This document shows, one piece after another, positions 9,476 to 22,225 of a stretch of 64,000 nucleotides of DNA. The stretch spans positions 87,176-151,175 of the forward strand of contig NZ_JAJLJH010000012.1 in NCBI RefSeq assembly GCF_023231945.1. The letters run 5' to 3'. This DNA comes from Scleromatobacter humisilvae (GTDB lineage Bacteria > Pseudomonadota > Gammaproteobacteria > Burkholderiales > Burkholderiaceae_C). The position numbers were made by a program, and so were the translations under genes. The notes beneath the pieces are model-generated. The model made no database searches and was not told the origin of the DNA. It saw only the letters and a list, made by a program, of their open reading frames with translations. Every line of letters begins with the position of its first letter. Positions within the stretch are counted from its first letter, which is position 1.

Positions 9476-10576
9476 ATGATCGCCGGCATGTCGCACGAGG
9501 CATCGATCATTCCGCAAAGAGCGATGCCAACCGGCATCGCCTGGCTGCGTGTGATGGGACTGGCGGGGGTCATCACCCTGGCCGAGTTCCTCGGCCCCAC
9601 GCTGGCCTGTTTCGTCGTCGGAGGTACCGCGCTGAAGAACCAGTTGGCCGTGCTGCCGACCATGGTGCCGCAGATCTTTCTTGGCAACGCCCTGTCGTTC
9701 GCTGTTCTCGTCGTGGGCTACCGTTGGATACCGCGCGGCGGCCGCGGCCACGCCGCGGGCCTGCTGGCGCTCGTGCTCGTCCTCACCGTGGCCGGGATGG
9801 GGCGCTTCTTCGCGATGCGGATCGGCAACCAGGACGGCGCATCCGATGGATGGACACCCGCGTTCGCACTCCAGTTCAACCTGGTGTTCGCGTTGTTGTG
9901 CACTCTTGCATACGACCACATGCGACGCATGCGCGCGGCAACGGACGCCGTCCACGCCTCCGTGCTGCAGCGCGTCGCGCTCGAACGTGAATTGGCCGGC
10001 GCGCAATTGCAGTTGCTGCAGGCACAGGTCGAACCCCATTTCCTCTTCAACACGCTGGCCAACCTGCGGCGCCTGGTGCGCACGGATCCCGCCGCCGCGC
10101 GCGCGATGCTCGCCGACCTGATGCGCTACCTCGAGGTGGCGCTGCCGCGCCTCCGCGACGAGCACAGCACGCTCGACCGCGAGCTCGGGTTGGTGCAGGC
10201 CTACACAGCGGTACACCAGGTCCGGATGGGCGCGCGGCTGCGCACCGAGTTCGACGTTCCCGATGAACTCGCAAGGCGCCGCGTGCCACCCCTGGTCTTG
10301 CTGACCCTGGTCGAGAACGCCATCAAGCATGGCGTGCAGCCATTGGCCGAAGGCGCTCTTGTCAGCGTCGCCGCTCGATCGGACGGCCGTCACCTCACGC
10401 TGGTCGTGGCCGACACCGGGCGCGGCATGGGCAGCAGCTGCGGCGGTGGCACCGGGCTGGCCAATCTGCGCGCCCGGCTCGGCGCGCTGCACGGCGCCGC
10501 CGCGTCGCTCAGCCTGGAAGTGAACGAGCCGCGAGGCCTCATCGCCACCATCGTGCTGCCGGAGGCCGTGGAATGA
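9476..10576 (+). CDS. LytS/AlgZ-type sensor histidine kinase
   Basis: About 366 residues with four or five N-terminal membrane helices (roughly 15-150) followed by a His_kinase domain of the LytS/AlgZ type. The phospho-acceptor is His188 in QVEPHFLFNTLANL, and the ATP-binding N-box is VENAIKHG with a G-box DTGRGMG and GTGLANLRARL. It should phosphorylate the LytTR regulator encoded two genes on. Its stop overlaps the next start by 4 bp (ATGA). The start is uncertain: ATG 9476 or ATG 9488, with GGGAAG just upstream. The ligand is unknown; no extracytoplasmic sensor domain is visible, so the signal is probably sensed within the membrane. Confidence 0.85.
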   Translation: MIAGMSHEASIIPQRAMPTGIAWLRVMGLAGVITLAEFLGPTLACFVVGGTALKNQLAVLPTMVPQIFLGNALSFAVLVVGYRWIPRGGRGHAAGLLALVLVLTVAGMGRFFAMRIGNQDGASDGWTPAFALQFNLVFALLCTLAYDHMRRMRAATDAVHASVLQRVALERELAGAQLQLLQAQVEPHFLFNTLANLRRLVRTDPAAARAMLADLMRYLEVALPRLRDEHSTLDRELGLVQAYTAVHQVRMGARLRTEFDVPDELARRRVPPLVLLTLVENAIKHGVQPLAEGALVSVAARSDGRHLTLVVADTGRGMGSSCGGGTGLANLRARLGALHGAAASLSLEVNEPRGLIATIVLPEAVE

Positions 10577-11670
10577 CCGCTGCAATCGCGCCATCGATGC
10601 CGCCGATCCTGGAATGTATTCGAGACATCGCGCGCCAATGGCGTTGGCGAACGAGCGCGTTGGCCGTCCTCGTCGGCGCCGCCACGCTGTTCAATGCAGG
10701 CGTGCCCATCGCCTTCCCGCCGAGCGACGCACACCAGGCTGCCGTGGCGCTTCTCTACAACGTGCTGCAATTCGGTTTCCCCTTGGTCTTCGCGGTGCTG
10801 GTGGCGGATCGCGCGGTCGACCGTGGCGTGTCCGCCCTGTGGGCCTACGCGCTGGCCGTGATCCTGACCGGCCAGGCCGGCGTCTGGATCGTCGCGCGGC
10901 TCCTGTGGCCGGTGCTCGGCAAGGCCGCCTGGTGGGGGATCGATGACGACCTGACGCAGATTGGCGCAACGCTGCTGTTGCACGGCCTGGGCGTCGGGGC
11001 CTACGCGCAGTGGCGCGGCGGACGGGTTGCGCGGGAACGCCTGCAGGCCGCGGAGCGGGATCGCGCCATTGCGCAGCGTCAGCTCATTGCTTCGCGGCTG
11101 CTTGCCCTGCAGGCCCGCGTCGACCCACAACTGCTGTTCGATGCTCTCGGGCGCATCGATGCGGCACTGATCAGCGAATCCGGCCTCGCTGATCGCCAGC
11201 TGGCCGACCTCATCAGCCTGCTGCGCGCGATGCAGCCGTCCGTCCAGCAACGCGCCTCGACCCTCCAGCGCGAGTTGGCGCTGCTCGAAGCCCAGGCCCG
11301 CGTGCGTGCCGCGCCAGGGCAGCAGCCTGAGCTCCTGCACGTCGAGGTCAGCGACGCCGCTGCGCGCGCGCGCCTGGCGCCGCTGGTGCTGTTGCCGCTT
11401 CTTCGCTGGCTCACGACGCTGCGCCCTTCGGGTTGGCGCATCAGGGCGATCGTGACGGGCCACCGTTTGATCATCGACATCGCGACGACGGACGGCAGCG
11501 CGGCAGCCCTGCGAGATGCAAGGATGCACGCCGCCGACATCGACGAGCCGCGTCAGCGACTCATCGCCGTGCACGGTTCGAACGCGGTGTTGCGAGCCGA
11601 TCCGGCGTCCCTGCGCCTGTTCATCGAGGTCGACGCCGAATATGACGAGCATCCTGATCGCCGAGGATGA
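10573..11670 (+). CDS. Degenerate LytS-like kinase paralogue lacking the phospho-acceptor His
   Basis: A 365-residue protein with the same plan as its upstream neighbour: four or five membrane helices (about 25-160), a coiled stretch (RERLQAAERDRAIAQRQ) and a kinase-like region. The H-box reads QARVDPQLLFDAL, so the position of the phosphorylated His is Gln186. The N-box is also lost (PLLRWLTTLRPSG in place of VENAIKHG), and no G-box is seen. It is therefore predicted to be a pseudokinase. Start and stop overlap both neighbours (4 bp upstream, 29 bp with the LytTR gene), so it is translationally coupled and probably functional as a regulator or heterodimer partner rather than a decaying gene. 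Confidence 0.8.
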   Translation: MTAAIAPSMPPILECIRDIARQWRWRTSALAVLVGAATLFNAGVPIAFPPSDAHQAAVALLYNVLQFGFPLVFAVLVADRAVDRGVSALWAYALAVILTGQAGVWIVARLLWPVLGKAAWWGIDDDLTQIGATLLLHGLGVGAYAQWRGGRVARERLQAAERDRAIAQRQLIASRLLALQARVDPQLLFDALGRIDAALISESGLADRQLADLISLLRAMQPSVQQRASTLQRELALLEAQARVRAAPGQQPELLHVEVSDAAARARLAPLVLLPLLRWLTTLRPSGWRIRAIVTGHRLIIDIATTDGSAAALRDARMHAADIDEPRQRLIAVHGSNAVLRADPASLRLFIEVDAEYDEHPDRRG

Positions 11671-12382
11671 GGCCCTTCTTGCCGCCGAGATCGGGGACGA
11701 GCTGGCCCGGATCTGGCCGGCAGCCCAGGTCCGCGAGATCGTGCACGACGGTCACGCAGCGCTGCGGGCGATCGAGCAGCACCGCCCGCAGGTCGTGTTC
11801 CTGGACGTGCAGATGCCTGGTCTTTCAGGACTCGAAGTCGCACGACTGGCGTCGCCGTGCGCCCACATCGTCTTCATCACGGCCTTCGACCAGTTCGCCG
11901 TGCAGGCATTCGACGAAGGCGCCGTCGATTACCTCCTGAAGCCGCTCGACCCCGCGCGCCTGGTGCGTGCGGTGCAGCGCGTCAAGCGGCGTCTGGGCCA
12001 GGCGCCTGCCGATCTCGGCGGGCTGATGTCGCAGATCCAGCAGCGGCCCCAGAACGAGCCGCTGCGCTGGATCACCGTGCTGCGCGGCCGCGAGCTTCAG
12101 CTGATCACGATCGAAGATGTCTGCTATTTCCGCGCCGACAGCAAATACGTCGAAGTGGTCACCGAGAGCGCCAATGCACTGATCAGCCTGACCCTCAAGG
12201 AGCTGTCGCAGCGGCTCGACCCCCACATGTTCTGGCAAGTCCATCGCAGCACGATCGTCAACCTGAATGCCGTGCGCAGCGTGAACCGCGGCTTGGCTGG
12301 CAAGCTCATGATCAGCCTGAAGGAACGCCCGGAACGCCTGGAGGTCAGCGCGGCCTACGCGCACCTCTTCAAGCAGATGTAG
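11642..12382 (+). CDS. LytTR-family response regulator
   Basis: A 246-residue AlgR/LytR-type regulator. The receiver domain (1-120) has acidic residues EDE at 8-10, phospho-acceptor Asp55 in VVFLDVQMPG, TAF and the conserved Lys in LLKPLDP. The C-terminal LytTR DNA-binding domain (about 140-246) shows the hallmark RADSKYVEVVT, LKELSQRLDP and FWQVHRSTIVNLNAV. It should bind direct repeats upstream of its targets after phosphorylation by the LytS-type kinase at 9476. Its start lies inside the end of the pseudokinase gene, so the three form one translationally coupled unit. Targets are not evident; no matching LytTR sites were searched genome-wide. Confidence 0.9.
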   Translation: MTSILIAEDEALLAAEIGDELARIWPAAQVREIVHDGHAALRAIEQHRPQVVFLDVQMPGLSGLEVARLASPCAHIVFITAFDQFAVQAFDEGAVDYLLKPLDPARLVRAVQRVKRRLGQAPADLGGLMSQIQQRPQNEPLRWITVLRGRELQLITIEDVCYFRADSKYVEVVTESANALISLTLKELSQRLDPHMFWQVHRSTIVNLNAVRSVNRGLAGKLMISLKERPERLEVSAAYAHLFKQM

Positions 12383-12577
12383 ACCGCAACTCGAATTCGC
12401 ACCGTGTTTGCGGGCCGGCTGCGATGAGATCCGGTCGGACGATCGAGCTTGGTCCTTCACAGCCATCCGCCCCAGGCCAGGCGTGGCAACTCACGCTCCC
12501 TGATTTGCCGGGCAGGACCCGACCCCGAATTGCCCGCTCTCGACACGCTTCTGCTTCGCAGGCCCCCGGACTGCGAC

Positions 12578-13450
12578 TCAAGCGCGCTGATGCAACGCGG
12601 CGTCGCCTGCAATCGACCGGCGCCATCCCGCCGGAGGCATGCCGAGCTCTCGGGCGAAAGCCCGCGTGAAGGCCGCCTGGGAGCTGTAGCCCAGCGTCGC
12701 CGCCACGACCTTGAGTTCAGTGCCATCCCGAATGAGATCCTTGGCCAGCTTGACGCGCCAGGCCGTGAGGTAGGCGATCGGCGCCACGTCGAGCATCTTC
12801 TGGAAGTGCTGACAGAAGGCCGAGCGCGACATGCCCGCGAGCGCGGCCAGCGCATCGACGTTCCAGTCGCGGTCGGGGTTGCTGTGGATCGCGAGAAGAG
12901 CGCAGGCAAGCCGGGGATCCACCATCGACGCCAGCAATCCCTTCGAAACAAGCCCTTCGGCGAACGACTTGCGCACGAGCAATACCAGGAGGTATTCGAA
13001 CAGCATGCTCAGGCCGCGCTGGCGCCCCGGGGCATCGGCGTGAAACTCGTTCAGGATCGCATCGATCAGAGGCGCAGCGTTCTGGACGGAACTGCGCGCG
13101 AACACCAACGCGTCCTGGACTCCGAGCGGAGACGACTGCCCCGTGCTCTGTCCGAAGTCGAATGAAGCGCAGACGATCCGCGGATAGTCGATCGACGCCG
13201 ATCGAAGCTTGTAGCGGCAACTGCTGGGGCAAAGCAGCACGCTCGGCTCCCGCAGGCGGACGACCGGCGCCCCGGGCCGGACGAGATCCAGGTCTCCGCT
13301 CTCCAGGATATAGATGAATGCCATCCCTGACGGCTTGTCCAGGTCGAGCACGCCCTGGACGGTGCCCGCGTAGAAGAATTGTCCTCTCAAGCGCACGCGC
13401 TCGAAGAATTCGGACAGCAGGTCAGGATTGGTGAGTCTGTCAAAACTCAT
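12578..13450 (-). CDS. AraC-family transcriptional regulator (cupin_6 type)
   Basis: A 290-residue protein with an N-terminal effector-binding domain of the AraC cupin_6 type (about 1-180; FFYAGTVQGVLDLD, then a Cys-containing region LLCPSSCRYKL) and a C-terminal double HTH (about 195-285: WNVDALAALAGMSRSAFCQHFQ and VVAATLGYSSQAAFTRAFARELGMPPAGWRR). It is divergent from the alpha/beta hydrolase gene at 13636 with a 185-bp shared gap, so it probably controls that gene and itself. The effector is unknown. Its 3' end converges on the LytTR gene with a 195-bp gap in which no clear terminator was seen. Confidence 0.85.
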   Translation of the reverse strand: MSFDRLTNPDLLSEFFERVRLRGQFFYAGTVQGVLDLDKPSGMAFIYILESGDLDLVRPGAPVVRLREPSVLLCPSSCRYKLRSASIDYPRIVCASFDFGQSTGQSSPLGVQDALVFARSSVQNAAPLIDAILNEFHADAPGRQRGLSMLFEYLLVLLVRKSFAEGLVSKGLLASMVDPRLACALLAIHSNPDRDWNVDALAALAGMSRSAFCQHFQKMLDVAPIAYLTAWRVKLAKDLIRDGTELKVVAATLGYSSQAAFTRAFARELGMPPAGWRRSIAGDAALHQRA

Positions 13451-13635
13451 GGACGGGAGGGAAAAACAAGCGAAGCGGCCATGCCTAGTATGAACTCGTC
13501 GATCCCGGCGCTCCAGCGAAGCCAGCTTGAGCGAAACCGCAGTCACCCTCGCTGCACCCATCCAAGCGAGAGCGGCGCACCGGGAAAGGCGACGTTCCCT
13601 CCATCCACAGGTCAACCCTCTTCAGGAGAAGGCAT

Positions 13636-14331
13636 ATGTCCACGCAAACCAAGCCTACCATCGTCTTCTGCCACGGCATCTGGGCCGACGGCTCGTGCTT
13701 CAACAAGGTGATTCCCGCGCTGCAGGCCGACGGCCACCAGGTCATGGCCGTCCAGTACGGTCTCGATTCGTACGCCGAGGACGTCGCGGCGATCAAGCGC
13801 ACGCTCAACCGCGTCAGCGGCCCCGTCCTGCTCGTGGGGCACTCCTACGGTGGCGCCACCATCACGGCCGCCGGCGCCGACGATCGCGTGGTCGGCCTGG
13901 TCTACATCGCCGCCGTGGCGCCGGACGTCGGCGAGACCGTGCAGAGCCAGCTCGACAAGTACCCGTCCGACATCTTCGGCCGCGTCGAAGTCTCCGACGG
14001 CCGCGCGTGGATGATGCCGAACGGCACGGAGTTCTTCGCGGGCGACCTGTCTCCGGAGGAGCAGAAGGTCGTCTGGGCCACCCACTACGCCCCCGCCGCC
14101 GACCTGTTCCTGCAGCAGAAGCTCACGGGCGGCATCGCGTGGAAGACCAAGCCGAGCTGGTTCATCCTGGCCAGGAAGGACCACACGGTGCATCCGGAAC
14201 TGCAGCGCTTCCTGGCGACGCGGATGAAGGCCCGGATCACCGAGGTGGAGTCGAGCCACGTCCCGATGCTGTCGAAGCCGGAACTCGTCATCGATGTGAT
14301 CCGCAAGGCTGCAGCCGAGGTGGTGCGCTGA
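13636..14331 (+). CDS. Alpha/beta-hydrolase
   Basis: A 231-residue cytoplasmic alpha/beta-hydrolase without signal peptide. It has the oxyanion segment CHGIWADG, nucleophile Ser70 in the elbow GHSYGGA, an acid candidate Asp in LARKDHTVHP and catalytic His208 in SSHVPML. The pattern matches the small esterase/hydrolase group related to plant MES-like and bacterial EstC-like enzymes; the natural ester is unknown. The start is supported by AGGAGAAGG just upstream. It is controlled most likely by the divergent AraC regulator. It converges with the helicase gene, which ends 90 bp away. Confidence 0.85.
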   Translation: MSTQTKPTIVFCHGIWADGSCFNKVIPALQADGHQVMAVQYGLDSYAEDVAAIKRTLNRVSGPVLLVGHSYGGATITAAGADDRVVGLVYIAAVAPDVGETVQSQLDKYPSDIFGRVEVSDGRAWMMPNGTEFFAGDLSPEEQKVVWATHYAPAADLFLQQKLTGGIAWKTKPSWFILARKDHTVHPELQRFLATRMKARITEVESSHVPMLSKPELVIDVIRKAAAEVVR

Positions 14332-14421
14332 AGAAGAGGGGGTCGACGGACAGGCCCCCCGCTGCATTGGCCCGCGAAGGGGGGTGACGGGCGCTTGCGC
14401 GGTTTGGCGAACGCTCGAACC

Positions 14422-16674
14422 TCAGCGCCGCCCGCCCCTTTGCCACAACGGCTTCTTGCCCTTGAGATGGCGCTCGATCCCCTCGTTGAGCCGCTCGCGC
14501 AGATCGATCACCGCATCGATGTGGCCATAGATGCCCGGGAAGCGCAGATCCAGCCACAGCCACAGCGTGCACGAGCGCAGCGCCTTCTCCATGTTGTCCA
14601 GGCGGCTGTGTTCGTCGACCTCGTCGAGGAACCACGGCGTGCCGGCCTTGCCGACCGTCGCGTGGTGGTGCGTCCAGTCGAGGAAGGCCTGCACCTGGGT
14701 CTCGGTGCGGGTGTCGACGGGCGCCTGGGCGTAGATGAAGCGCTGCTTGAGCGACAGCTTGCCGGCGGTCTGGTCGAGCTGTGCCGCGAGTTCCAGCATC
14801 TGGTCCAGCTCCGCGACGGCGAAGTGGGCGTTGTCCAGCTTCAGCTGGTCGACGAAGACGTCCAGCACCGCGCGCAGCCGGGTCAGGTGCAGGCGCGTGG
14901 CGATGGTGTCGACGTGCCACCAGTTGGGCGCGACCGTCGCCTTGAAGTCGCGCGGGGCGCGCGGCGGCTTGGGCAGCAGTTCCTTGAGCGTGCGCAGCGC
15001 GGTCGGCTCGGCCTCGCGCAGCACGCCGGTGAAGCCTTCCTCGTGCATGCCGTAGCGGCCGGCGCGGCCCGCGATCTGGTGCACCTCGGACTCGTTCAAG
15101 ATGCGGTCGCCGACGCCGTCGAACTTCTTCAGCGTCGAGAACAGCACGCGGCGGATCGGCAGGTTCAGGCCCATGCCGATCGCGTCGGTGGCCACGAGGA
15201 TGTGCGCGTGCCCGTGCGCGAAGCGCTCGGCCTCGCGGCGGCGCACCTCGGGCGGCAGCGCGCCGTAGATCACCGAGACGGGATGGCCGTTGGCCGCGAC
15301 CTGGTCGCGCAGCATCAGCACCTCGCGCCGGCTGAAGGCGACGACGGCGTCGCCCTTCTTCAGCGCGGAGATCGGCACCGGCCCGGGCATCAGCTCGACG
15401 TGCTGCTTGCGCTCGAACACGAGCGTCCTGCAGTTCTCGCCGCACAGCTTGAGCAGGTTCTCGATCGCCTCGGCGGCGTAGGCCGAGCAGATGATGATCA
15501 CCTCGTTGGCCGGCACGCCCACGATCGCCTGCGTCCAGGCCCAGCCGCGCGAGTTGTCGAAGATCATCTGCGCCTCGTCGATGACGGCGACGTCGATCGG
15601 CTTGGACGTGTTGACCATCTCGATGGTGCTGGAGACGACGCGCGCGTCGGGCGCCGGGTCGTTCTCCTCGCCGGTCAGCAGCGAGCAGGCGACGCCGCGG
15701 CCGACGAGGCGGTCGCGGCCTTCGAGCGCCAGCAGGCGCAGCGGCGCGAGGTAGCAGCCGTCATGCGCGCCCGCGAGCTTCTCGAACGCCGCGTAGGTCT
15801 TGCCGCTGTTGGGCGGGCCGACGTACAGCGTGACGGTGCGCTGCATGCGGCGCGCCAGCTCGAAGGTGTCGGGGTATCCCTGGAACGCCAGTTCGTCGTT
15901 GAGGCCGGCCAGCGCGTTCAACTCGGCGACGTGGCGCTCCCAGCGATCCTGCGCGCGCACCAGCGAGGCCTTCAGGTCGGCGAACGGCTGCGGGCGCGCG
16001 GCCTCGGCCTGCAGGCGCTGCACCAGCGAGCCGACATGCTCGGAATGGCCGGACTCGGCGCGCGCGACCAGCTGCTCGACGACGTCGACCAGCTCGGCGG
16101 CGTCGGCGTAGGGCGGGGCGTCGCCGAGGGCGGCCTTGAACGCGTCGAGGTCGCCGGTGCGGTAGAAGTCCCACACCGGCGCGGCGGGCACGGGCTGGCG
16201 GTAGGCGACGCGCAGCTGCACGCCGCTGGCGGGCAGCTTGAGCGTCTGTGTGAGGAAGCGGTCGAAGTCGCCGGCCTCGCGCGTGACGCCGAGGTTCTCC
16301 AGCTCGGTCGTGCGCGCCTGCATCAGCGCGCGCACGTTGGGGCCGTTGCCGACGACGTCGAGGTGGCGCAGGGCGTCGGCGATGCGATCGGGCGCGATCC
16401 AGCGGCTGGGGCGCGCGCCGGCCACGGCCTTCTGCAGCAGGATCATGCCCAGCCCGTCGAGGTGCTGCTCGAAGTGCGGCGCGTGCTCGTCGATGTAGTC
16501 CGCCGGCTTGACGACCTGCGGCAGCTGGTACGCCGCCTGCTGGATGCGCGCGACGTCGGCGGCGGTGATGTCGGGAGGCACCCGGCTCGCATGGCGGGCG
16601 TTGGGCAGCTTGATGGCGCGCGGCGGGGCGGCGGCGGAATCGATGGGCGGAAGGGTCGCGGGGTCGGAGCTCAT
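14422..16674 (-). CDS. SUV3-like ATP-dependent RNA helicase
   Basis: A 750-residue DExH-type superfamily 2 helicase closest in pattern to mitochondrial SUV3. The N-terminal 260 residues are family-specific. The motor has Walker A GPPNSGKT, motif II DEAQM (DExH/D variant), a SSTIEMVN motif, ATDAIGMGLNL (motif V) and QIAGRAGRYG (motif VI). SUV3 works with exoribonuclease in mitochondrial RNA decay; bacterial relatives are scattered and their partners unknown. The C-terminal part (LKLDNAHFAVAELDQ, then WLWLDLRFPGIYG) resembles the SUV3 C-terminal domain. ATG 16674 (MSSDP) was chosen; an alternative ATG is 21 bp upstream at 16695. It is divergent from the DUF445 gene. Confidence 0.8.
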   Translation of the reverse strand: MSSDPATLPPIDSAAAPPRAIKLPNARHASRVPPDITAADVARIQQAAYQLPQVVKPADYIDEHAPHFEQHLDGLGMILLQKAVAGARPSRWIAPDRIADALRHLDVVGNGPNVRALMQARTTELENLGVTREAGDFDRFLTQTLKLPASGVQLRVAYRQPVPAAPVWDFYRTGDLDAFKAALGDAPPYADAAELVDVVEQLVARAESGHSEHVGSLVQRLQAEAARPQPFADLKASLVRAQDRWERHVAELNALAGLNDELAFQGYPDTFELARRMQRTVTLYVGPPNSGKTYAAFEKLAGAHDGCYLAPLRLLALEGRDRLVGRGVACSLLTGEENDPAPDARVVSSTIEMVNTSKPIDVAVIDEAQMIFDNSRGWAWTQAIVGVPANEVIIICSAYAAEAIENLLKLCGENCRTLVFERKQHVELMPGPVPISALKKGDAVVAFSRREVLMLRDQVAANGHPVSVIYGALPPEVRRREAERFAHGHAHILVATDAIGMGLNLPIRRVLFSTLKKFDGVGDRILNESEVHQIAGRAGRYGMHEEGFTGVLREAEPTALRTLKELLPKPPRAPRDFKATVAPNWWHVDTIATRLHLTRLRAVLDVFVDQLKLDNAHFAVAELDQMLELAAQLDQTAGKLSLKQRFIYAQAPVDTRTETQVQAFLDWTHHHATVGKAGTPWFLDEVDEHSRLDNMEKALRSCTLWLWLDLRFPGIYGHIDAVIDLRERLNEGIERHLKGKKPLWQRGGRR

Positions 16675-16768
16675 GCAGCGGCACGCGCGCATCACGCGCG
16701 GGTGCGTTTTTCAGGGAAAGACCGAGAGTATGACGGGTCGCGCCTTGTTGAAGGGCACACTGCCGACG

Positions 16769-18073
16769 ATGAATCTGTCCAAAAGCGCCGCTTCGGCCGC
16801 TGTCGACCCGCGCGCCGTCGCGCTGAAACGCATGAAATGGAGCGCCGGCGGCCTGCTTGCCGCCGCGCTGGCCGGCCTGGCGCTGGCGGTGTGGCAGGGC
16901 GGCGAGGGCGCCTGGGCCTGGATCGAGGCGTTCTGCGAGGCCTCGGCCGTGGGCGCGATCGCCGACTGGTTCGCGGTCGTCGCGCTGTTCCGCCATCCGC
17001 TGGGCCTGCCCTTGCCGCACACGGCCATCATCCCGCGCAACAAGGCGCGCGTCGCCGACGGCCTGGCGCATTTCGTGCGCGACCATTTCCTCGACCCGCA
17101 GACGCTGGTCGACCGGTTGGGCGTGTTCGATCCGTCGCGCCGCCTGGCCGACTGGCTGTCGGATCCGGCGCGGGTCGACGACTGGGTCGCCGAGGCGCGC
17201 GGCTGGGCGCTGAAGGCGGTCGAGCTGTTCGACGACGGCCGCATGCGGCAGGCGACGCTGGAGCTGGTCGTCGCGCAGGCGCGCCGCTGGAACAGCGCCG
17301 CCACCGCGGCCGAGGTGCTGACCGTGCTGACGCAGGGCGGCCGCCACCACGAGCTGCTGGACGCCGGGCTCGAGAAGATCGGCGACTTCCTGGCCGAGGA
17401 CGAGGTCAAGGCGCGGGTATCGGCGCTGATGGTGCGCCACGCGCGCAAGGAGTGGCCCAAGGTGGTCGGGATGGTCGAGCTGGTGACGCCGGTGGCGCGC
17501 ATGGCCGACGGCCTGGCCGACAAGCTCAGCGCCTCGGTGCTGGGCGAGCTGCGCGAGGTGCTCGCCCAGCCCGACCACCCGGTGCGCCAGCGCTACGACC
17601 GCTGGCTGGCGGAGTTCACCGGGCGCCTGCGCCACGACGAGGCGCTGGTCGCCGCGTTCGAGCGCGTCAAGGAGCGCGCCATCACCGATCCGGCCATCCT
17701 CGACTACGCCGCCTCGGTCTGGAACGACATCAAGCGCCTGCTGCAGGCCGATCTCGCCGACGAGCACTCCGCGCTGGCCGAGCACGTGGCGCAGGCGATG
17801 CGCGACGTCGGCGACCGCCTGCGCGGCGACGAGGGCCTGCGCGCCTCGCTCAACGAGCACTTGCTGTCGGCCGCTGGCCAACTGGCGGCGAACCTGCGCG
17901 GCGGCGTCACCGAGCACATCGCGCAGACGATCAAGGACTGGGACGACCGCCAGCTGGTCGACGAGCTCGAGCTGAGCGTCGGCAAGGACCTGCAGTTCAT
18001 CCGCATCAACGGCGCCATCGTGGGCGGCCTCGCGGGGCTGGCGCTGCACGCGCTGCGGCTGATGCTGCATTGA
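16769..18073 (+). CDS. DUF445 family membrane protein (YjiN-like)
   Basis: A 434-residue protein with a membrane helix near residues 27-45 (GGLLAAALAGLALAV) and a second near the C-terminus (GAIVGGLAGLALHAL). The family signature follows the first helix: FCEASAVGAIADWFAVVALFRHPLGLPLPHTAIIPRNK. The middle is a long amphipathic alpha-helical region likely to form coiled coils in the cytoplasm or periplasm. DUF445/YjiN proteins are conserved but have no established biochemical role. The ATG at 16769 was chosen because homology begins soon after; the ribosome site (gaaggg) is weak. It is followed 75 bp later by the hybrid kinase gene in the same direction. Confidence 0.8.
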   Translation: MNLSKSAASAAVDPRAVALKRMKWSAGGLLAAALAGLALAVWQGGEGAWAWIEAFCEASAVGAIADWFAVVALFRHPLGLPLPHTAIIPRNKARVADGLAHFVRDHFLDPQTLVDRLGVFDPSRRLADWLSDPARVDDWVAEARGWALKAVELFDDGRMRQATLELVVAQARRWNSAATAAEVLTVLTQGGRHHELLDAGLEKIGDFLAEDEVKARVSALMVRHARKEWPKVVGMVELVTPVARMADGLADKLSASVLGELREVLAQPDHPVRQRYDRWLAEFTGRLRHDEALVAAFERVKERAITDPAILDYAASVWNDIKRLLQADLADEHSALAEHVAQAMRDVGDRLRGDEGLRASLNEHLLSAAGQLAANLRGGVTEHIAQTIKDWDDRQLVDELELSVGKDLQFIRINGAIVGGLAGLALHALRLMLH

Positions 18074-18147
18074 GTCCGCTGCACCGGCATGTGCGCGGCG
18101 CGGCCCGGCATACACTGGCCGTCCGGAAGTGCCGAGGCGCAGCGCAC

Positions 18148-22017
<3,870 letters not shown>

Positions 22018-22076
22018 GCCGCGCCGGCGCGTGAAGCATGAAAGCGGATTCACCGCACTGAGGTTGTTTCCCGACT

Positions 22077-22103
22077 CAAGGTCTCGTTGTGGACGGCCGA
22101 TAA
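22077..22103 (+). promoter_or_regulatory. FliA (sigma-28) type flagellar promoter
   Basis: CAAGGTCT at 22077-22084 and GCCGATAA at 22096-22103 are separated by exactly 11 bp. The -10 box is a full match to the sigma-28 consensus, and the -35 box matches the common TCAAG-type variant. The site lies about 115 bp before the chemoreceptor gene, a typical FliA-dependent class 3 target. This is a pattern match; no transcript start is known. Confidence 0.75.
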
Positions 22104-22225
22104 AGGGATACGAAGGTGCGTCCAGCGTGGCTGCACGGCCTGGCGTCACCCCCTTCGCAGTCACCGTCGGCGCAACCCTCCGTGCGCCGCCTCGGTGAGC
22201 CCCGTTCCCGCCTCCCGAGCTCGCG

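Noticed and set aside
14355..14384. CCCCCC and GGGGGG arms between the hydrolase and helicase genes as a terminator
   Set aside because: The arms are only 6 bp with an 18-base loop and no T tract on either strand; too weak to call.
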